Position numbers and translations under genes: made by a program
Part shown: piece by piece, positions 58,601 through 64,000 of the stretch
How the letters are laid out: the number at the start of each line of letters is the position of its first letter
Numbering within the stretch: position 1 is the first letter of the stretch
NCBI GenBank assembly: GCA_039621445.1
Contig: CP154956.1
Span: 27,162,667-27,226,666 of the forward strand
Source: Euglena gracilis
Lineage: Eukaryota > Euglenida > Euglenophyceae > Euglenales
Length of the DNA stretch: 64,000 nucleotides
Reading direction: 5' to 3'
The notes under the pieces: model-generated
The model's input: the letters and a program-made list of their open reading frames with translations, nothing else
Database searches by the model: none
What the model was told of the DNA's origin: nothing

Positions 58601-60159
58601 GCATCCAGGCGTTGTTGGACAAAACTCACCGCCTAAAAGGCAAGAAAGGGGTCTGCTCAATTAAATAAATAAACAACACAACACAGAGCCTTCATAGCAC
58701 GAGAAAAAATTGGTAAACAAATCCCCAATTCTTGAAATACCAACTTTGATTAAATGCAGATCCAAGGACCTTTCGAAAGCTTTGGGCAAATGGTCGCTCC
58801 ATTCATTTTTGCCAAAACAGTTTTTGTGCCAAATGTAAACACCCCTAAATAAAAAGCCTCCCCCCTTCCCTGAGGTGGAGCCAGACACTGGTGTCATTCA
58901 TGAAAAAGTCGAAAAAAAAATTGGGTGGATACAACATTTTTTTCACCAGAGATGCTCCATTTTGGATACCCTCCCCCCCTATGTCCAATGACCGGTAACC
59001 TCTGTCCTCTGACCGGGGGGGTGGTCGTTGGACATAGGGTAGTGACCAAAAAGGTGTCCTCTGACCGGGGGGGTGGTCGTTGGACATGGGGTCAAAAGAA
59101 AGTTGGTGGGTACCCGGGTCCCTACCCACCCAAAAATGCCCAAATTTTCCCTTCCAGCGCTTCACGCCGAAAATTTTGGGCAATTTTGACAAATTTTTGT
59201 CCAAAAAGTGTCAATAATGGCATTTTGGCCAAATTTTTGGCCAATTTTTGGGCAAAATTTTTCGTCCCGGCGCGAAGCGCCGGGACCAAAAATTTGGTCA
59301 AACCTCCGAAAAGATGTCCTCTGACCGGGGGGGGGGGGTGGTCATTGAACATAGGGGGGTCGTTGGACATAGGGGGGGGGTAAGAATTGCACATTTCTTC
59401 GAAAAAGAAATTGGAGGTACACAACGAAAATTTGGCATAAAATTGGTATTTGGCCACAATTGAAGGCAGCCGAAGGTCATAGCGGCCACCCGGAAAAGTT
59501 TGATTTTCCCCCAAATATAAAGCCCCCCCCCAATATAAAGCCCCACCCCCCCTGACGGTCTTAAAATCATGTCCAAATATAAAGCCAGGGGGGGCTTTAT
59601 ATTTGGGGTGGTTTAGGTGGCGTTTGTGTGCGTGCGCGTGTGTGTGCGTGTGTGTTCGTGTGTGCCTGTTCATTACCAAAGCACCACACTATTTCAGCAG
59701 AAGCCTGGCCTCGTCAGACGCCGGGGCAGCGGGACACAGTGGTCCACCATCTCCGCGAAGCGCGGCGCGCGGGCGCCGAGCAGGATCTCCCGCCACACAT
59801 TGCCGGACGTCAGGCAGGCGGCGGAGAGGAAGCGGCAGAAGTCGTCGGACACCTCTGCCTGCCGGCGCAGGAACATTCCCTGTCGCCAGGGCGGTGCGGG
59901 CAGGGGGGTTCCCAACCAAGCCAACCCTTACCACCGGGGCGTCACTTCCCGTTGCGTGACCTCCACCCAAGGCGCTTCCGGATTCCCAGACAGCCCTGCC
60001 TGCAGCACCACCGGGCCCAGCGGCAGCGGCCGCACCGGCTCGAAGATCCACTTCAGGGCGATCCAGTTAGTCAGCGTCTGCCTCGGGCGTCTGTCCTTTC
60101 AACCCTGGCTGGCAGGGGGGTGGCTGTACCGGCCGGCCAAGACAGCAGGAAGAATATTC

Positions 60160-60196
<37 letters not shown>

Positions 60197-60621
60197 GCAT
60201 CGAGGGTGGAGGGGTGCAGAGAGGCAGACCCCACCTAATTGGTGGCCTGACTAATTTTTCGACCTGGGGTGAAGCTCTGGGTGGAAGATTTCGCTCCAGA
60301 AAGAACACTGGGCAAAAAAATGGCAAAAAATGTGACCTTTGGTGCTTTTGGGGCAAAAACTTTGAGTAAAATTCTGGCAAAAAACCTGGGGCAAAGGGCT
60401 GGAAAGAAAGACTCCCTGGGATAGTATGGGTCCTGGACGCCCCCCCCCAGGGATGAACAGGAAGGACTCCCAGGAACTATTGCCAACAGCAGAAGCCCGG
60501 CTCCCACCACCACGCCGCCCATGGGCACCGTCCACCGTGCCGGGAAGAACATCCACAGCACCATCTGGGCCACCCCCAGCAGGAACCCGAAGTACGTCCC
60601 AGAGTCCACCAGGAAGGCAAG
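55684..60621 (-). CDS. DUF445 family membrane protein (5' end missing)
   Basis: Integral membrane protein of the DUF445 family; function unknown. Five exons: 60508..60621, 60000..60077, 59738..59879, 58412..58624, 55684..55820, 227 codons seen plus TGA. Motifs in family order: FGFLLGVAQMVLW, TLTNWIALKWIFEPVRPLPL, LQ joined to GMFLRRQAEVSDDFCRFL, LLSERMRRLSPEQFENVMHP, VFQEDEITLIIAG joined to AVLGGAAGYLQ. T-N-W-x-A-x-K-x-x-F-x-P and the final E-D-E-x-x-L-I-x-x-G-A-V-L-G-x-x-x-G-x-x-Q are family signatures. Membrane segments lie near the start and at the GAVLG end. All phases agree. The intron after 60000 uses a GC donor (CTGCAG|GCAGGG), needed to keep LQG-LFLRRQ-type spacing. N-terminal exons should lie beyond 60621 but I see none. 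Confidence 0.85.
55877..57604. repeat. Cluster of gtgcgcaa-ttgcgcac hairpins
   Basis: At least seven short inverted repeats with core tgtgcgcaaatgcgcaca, at about 55912, 56383, 56430, 56474, 56530, 56560 and 57575. Two (55877-55945 and 57551-57604) share the leader ggcggcgcatctcgcac. All are in the last intron of the DUF445 gene. Confidence 0.75.
57861..57910. repeat. Perfect 23-bp inverted repeat, 4-nt loop
   Basis: Arms 57861-57883 and 57888-57910 are exact complements around the loop caat; the inner part gatgtgcgc/gcgcacatc is the core of the neighbouring hairpin cluster. Confidence 0.95.
58836..59615. mobile_element. C-tract TIR element, aaatataaagccccc type (copy 2)
   Basis: Imperfect inverted ends (taaacacccctaaataaaaa and, from the right, taaaccaccccaaatataaa). 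Contains internal tgtccaatgaccgg repeats and a ccggcgcgaagcgccgg hairpin. It fills most of the DUF445 intron 59737-58625. A block starting ggatacaacattttt is shared with 37427-37470. Confidence 0.6.
60160..60194. repeat. AC microsatellite
   Basis: About 17 AC units in the DUF445 intron between 60508 and 60077. Confidence 0.95.
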
Positions 60622-60853
60622 CTGCCCCCGCCGCGGCTTCCGCGGTATTGAAATTGTTTTGGGGAGGGGGGAAGCCCAGCCAGATTGGGGGGGAAGGCAA
60701 AGGAACAAAGAAGAAGAACACACGAGTTTAAAGATGGAGAAGGTTTCTTGCTCACCAAACCGAACAAGAGACGTGACACGTGCATGAGTTGCAAATTTAA
60801 CTTGTGTCAGGGAAGCACTCCTTTGATGGGCACTGGGAGAGGAGCATGTTAAA

Positions 60854-61060
60854 ATAACCCCCCCCAAATAATACCCCCCCCCCCAAATAATACCCCCCCC
60901 AAATAATACCCCCCCCTTGGGGTCCGACTTCGGCCGCCGAAATAATACCCCCCCCTGGTTTCGGGCCGAAGGCCCGGATTTTTGACCCCCCCCTCGGACC
61001 GGGACTTCGGGCGAAAAAAAAAATACCCCGGGGGGGGGGTATTATTTGGGGGGGGTTTAT
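60854..61060. mobile_element. C-tract TIR element, aaataatacccc type
   Basis: 207 bp. The left end has three tandem aaataatacccccc units; the right end is ggggtattatttggggggg. Interior carries gggccgaaggccc hairpins. Confidence 0.65.
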
Positions 61061-61147
61061 CTCACTTTGACGATTGATTTGGCGTAGGGACAACCCAGGG
61101 GGGGGGGGGGATGCAACTGGGCCCTTCAAATTATGCAAGTCAAAAAA

Positions 61148-61520
61148 AAATGCAAAAAAATGCAAAAAAATGCAAAAAAAATGCAAAAAAATGCAACTTG
61201 CATGAAAAACCTGAGAAAAAGCTGGAATATAACAGAGCTTTGCTGCCTAAGATCAAAAAAAAATTCCAGGGCAAAATATTTTATGCAAAAAAATGGAAAA
61301 AAATGCAAAAAAATCCATAAATATGGCAACCGACAACAAAAAAAAATTTTTTTTCCAGGGCAAAATATTATATATAGAAAATGCAAAAATATGCAAAAAA
61401 ATTCAAACATCTGGCAACCAACTACAAAAATTTTTTCCGGGGAAAATATTTTATGCAAAAAAATGCAAAAAAATGCAAAAAAATGCAAATTTCGGGAAAA
61501 GCCGATTATGCAAAAAAATG
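61148..61520. repeat. Phased atgcaaaaaa arrays
   Basis: Three clusters (61148-61200, 61281-61318, 61452-61520) of a 10-11 bp unit with one A-tract per helical turn, separated by shared words such as ccgacaacaaaaaaa and agggcaaaatattttatgc. Confidence 0.85.
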
Positions 61521-62112
61521 CAAATTATGCAAGTTGCATTTCCCCCCCCTGGACAACCATTCCCAAGAGATTCCAATGGATTTCCCAGGAACAAAAAATA
61601 AAGCATGGGACTCCACCAGGGCTTTTTTAAAACTGGGGAGGGTCCCCCACCCACCCATCCCCTGGGGGGGCAGCCCTCGGGGGGGGGGGGGGTCCCGGGG
61701 GACCCAACCCACTTTCCCCGAAAAGGCCAAAAAATCGCGAAAAAAGCTAAAAAAATAGCCTTATAAAAATAAACCCCCTTTTCAAAAATTTTCGGCACCC
61801 TTCGGCGCCGAAAAGTATATCCCACCCCCATCTGGGCCCTGGGGGCCATCTGGGCCCTGGGGGGGGGGGGGGGGCTTGGCCAAACCCACCCACCCTGCCC
61901 CCCCACGGGGGTCCAAGACTAAAAACCCCGCTGTCAAACTGTGTTACTGCTTGAAGTACAAGATTTCCAGAGCGGAAGCTCATCCGTCCTTTTTTTTGAC
62001 ACTGCATAACTGAACTTTCCTGTGCAAGGAAAACTCAGCCCCATTTTTCACAACCATTTAACCCCCTCAGAGGGAAAATTTTGAACCGACGTTTTCGCCA
62101 ACTGACCTGACC

Positions 62113-62557
62113 TAACCCCCCCTCCAATAAGACCCTGGGTCTACTTTTGGGTCTGTTGATGAAAATCCCAAGGGGGGGTCTTATTTTCTGGAGTCTGCCT
62201 TTTTGTATTTTTGCTGAAAAAAAATTAAAAGTAAAGCACCTCCCCATGAGAAGATCCAAAAACAGGTCCAAAAATGGGCGATTTTTTTGGCAATGAGCAA
62301 AAAGAGTCTCAAAAATGCCAATTTTGATACATGCAACATGGCAAAAATCGAAAAATGCAACAAAATCACCATTTTAGGAGCATTTTCACAGTGTAGGGGG
62401 TTCTACTTTATAACTACCTCGGGATTTCCCCGAATATCCTAAGGGGGGGTCTTAATTTTGGGTGTCTTCTTTTGGATTTTTGCTGAAAATCAGCAGGGGG
62501 TCGGTCTTATTTGGGGGGGGGGGTATTTTTGGGGGGGTCTTATTTTGGGGAGGGTTA
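62113..62557. mobile_element. C-tract TIR element, aataagaccc type
   Basis: Left end taaccccccctccaataaga, right end approximately complementary (tcttattttggggagggtta). Several internal gggggtcttatttt repeats. No coding capacity. Confidence 0.55.
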
Positions 62558-63592
62558 AATGCAGACAACCCAGGTTTTCAATGACTGTTTTGAAAGAGCT
62601 GGAGCGAGGTAATCACAACTTTTTTTTTCAAGGGTTGATAAATTCATGCATCAAATGCTGCAATGTGCCTTGTTTTCACAATGAGCAGGGTAACCCAAAT
62701 ATGAACCCTCAAAAACAGGGATGGAAAGAAACTGGGGGTTAAAAAACATCATCATCAAACATCAAAATGCAAAAAAAAATTAATGTCAATTTGATGTTTG
62801 GGGGGGGGGTTCAAAATTTTACAAAATTGCCCTTTTTGTTATTTTGAAAATGCCTGGACTTGGTCATTTTATTTGAGCGTCCTTGTCCTCGTGTCTGTTC
62901 ATCATTTACCTCTGGGGATTAAACATGGATATTGCGGTTGGGCCCTGGAAACAAAAAATGGGGGCTGAAAGGTTTTAAAAAAAACCCCTGTTTGGAATCC
63001 AATTGAATTCTGGCTGCAAGTCTGGACTTCTGGGGCAACGTTCAAAATCTTTCAAATTTTTTTCTTCGGGAGTTGAATAACTCTTCTTCTTCACTTCTTC
63101 CTCTTGTCGTTCCCTTTTCTTGATAACTTGATGGCCATTGCTTCTGTCAGGGCGTTGCTTAACGAGCCCCATGGGGGTCCAGCTCAGAGGCTGGAAATTT
63201 TGGGCTGGCTGGAAAAGGCTGCTGCTGACCACCCCTATGGGGTCCCAGGACTGGAACTATGCCTGACCATGGATAGAACCGGTTACTAAAAATTAAAAAA
63301 TCAAAATTGAAGAAATGCTCAAAAACTTTCACTCTTGCAAAAAGTCGATTCTTGACCCAATATTTGCCCTGGCCAGCCCGTCTCCAACTCATTTTTCGCC
63401 CATTTTGACCCATCTTTGCACCTTCAAAAGCAACAAAAATCCGTTACTGTCCAGCCGCCTGAAGGGCTTGTGGGCCCCCCAGCAGAGGCGGAGAAATGGC
63501 TATTTTGGCCTTTTTTTTCGGCACGAAGCGCCAATTTGTTTCGGCCCCAAAATCGACCCACAAAAAGTGGGCCCCCGGTCCCCCTCTTCCCC

Positions 63593-63663
63593 CTTAGTTG
63601 CACCAAGGCTTCTTGTCTGTGTATGGACGGCACTAGCTTCGCTTCTGGTCCAGTTTGCTGTAC
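63593..63663 (+). pseudogene. Inverted partial copy of the receptor TM3-TM4 loop exon
   Basis: Read on the plus strand it encodes LSCTKASCLCMDGTSFASGP followed by VCC. This matches [23 protein letters not shown] of minus-strand exon 43092..43252 at protein and DNA level. No splice donor equivalent to GTGAGT follows and the flanks are G/C-tract repeat, so it looks like a captured or decayed fragment, or an exon of a divergent paralog. Confidence 0.6.
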
Positions 63664-63728
63664 CCCCCAGGAGGGGTGGGGGGTACCCCCTGGGTGGGTG
63701 GAAGGGACCACCCCTTCCCCCCAGTCTT

Positions 63729-63947
63729 AACTCCCCCCCTTGTCCAATGACCACCAATCTACAGCATTGACCGGGGGGGGGTCGGTCATGCGCGCCTACC
63801 AACCTGCGGCCTATGACCAGGGGGTGTTCTTACGACATGGAGTCAAATACAACAGCGAGGCAAACAAAATGCAATAAAACAACAAAAATGGAGGTTACCT
63901 GCGGCCTATGACCAGGGGGTGGTCATTGGACAGGGGGGGGGGAGGTA
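63729..63947. mobile_element. C-tract TIR element, tgtccaatgacc type
   Basis: Perfect 15-bp inverted core tgtccaatgaccacc at 63741-63755 and 63918-63932, extending outwards through C- and G-runs. Related words occur at 58980-59080 and 59315-59380. Confidence 0.65.
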
Positions 63948-64000
63948 AAAAAACCCCCTTGCTTCAGACCCCCCATCGACGAGTCTTATATTAATTTTTC

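Larger units (their letters stand above)
60622..63592. other. Non-coding region upstream of DUF445 exons
   Basis: No exon seen. It holds two TIR elements, an A-tract array and G/C-tract repeats. The missing 5' DUF445 exons are either here and unrecognised or outside the window. Confidence 0.45.

Noticed and set aside
63104-63289. Plus-strand 61-codon frame
   Set aside because: No splice context or recognisable motif; low-complexity surroundings.

Overview
This is a eukaryotic nuclear window: short GC-rich coding exons with spliceosomal junctions are separated by long introns full of homopolymer G/C tracts, microsatellites and short inverted-repeat elements. I see no bacterial-style operon, tRNA, rRNA or CRISPR. 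All coding I can support is on the minus strand. The lineage cannot be named from the sequence. A basal-body protein (SSNA1/DIP13) points to a flagellated organism. Frequent GC-AG introns and one-directional gene order recall haptophytes or dinoflagellates, but that is only a guess.

Layout in transcription order (right to left): a DUF445 membrane-protein gene (60621 to 55684, 5' end not seen); then a chain of about 28 exons from 53844 to 15674 (about 1,200 codons) that I read as one giant receptor gene; then a compact three-exon SSNA1/DIP13 gene (14275 to 13653); then an unrecognised coiled-coil plus Cys/Trp-rich gene (10459 to 3554) that runs off the left end.

The most exciting object is the 38-kb chain. 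It predicts a membrane anchor, a Cache-like ectodomain, two membrane segments, a second Cache-like ectodomain, a last membrane segment followed by lysines, and then a complete R-S-EXE mono-ADP-ribosyltransferase (ART) with a Pro-rich tail. Exon phases fit at nearly every junction from 51356 to 15674. Five N-glycosylation sequons lie in the two ectodomains and I saw none elsewhere. If it is one gene, it is a sensory receptor whose cytoplasmic output is an arginine-type ADP-ribosyltransferase. The ART itself is secure; the Cache assignment and single-gene joining are inferences needing cDNA.

The introns hold several families of short, apparently non-autonomous inverted-repeat elements. Two have clear target-site duplications (6746-7162 and 54537-55280). 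Others share only C/G-tract ends. Also present are a recurrent small hairpin around GCGC-GAAG-CGC, helically phased A-tract arrays, and an inverted partial copy of one receptor exon at 63593-63663. Exon coordinates were worked out by hand from reading frame, splice consensus and phase, and may be off by a few bases where noted.
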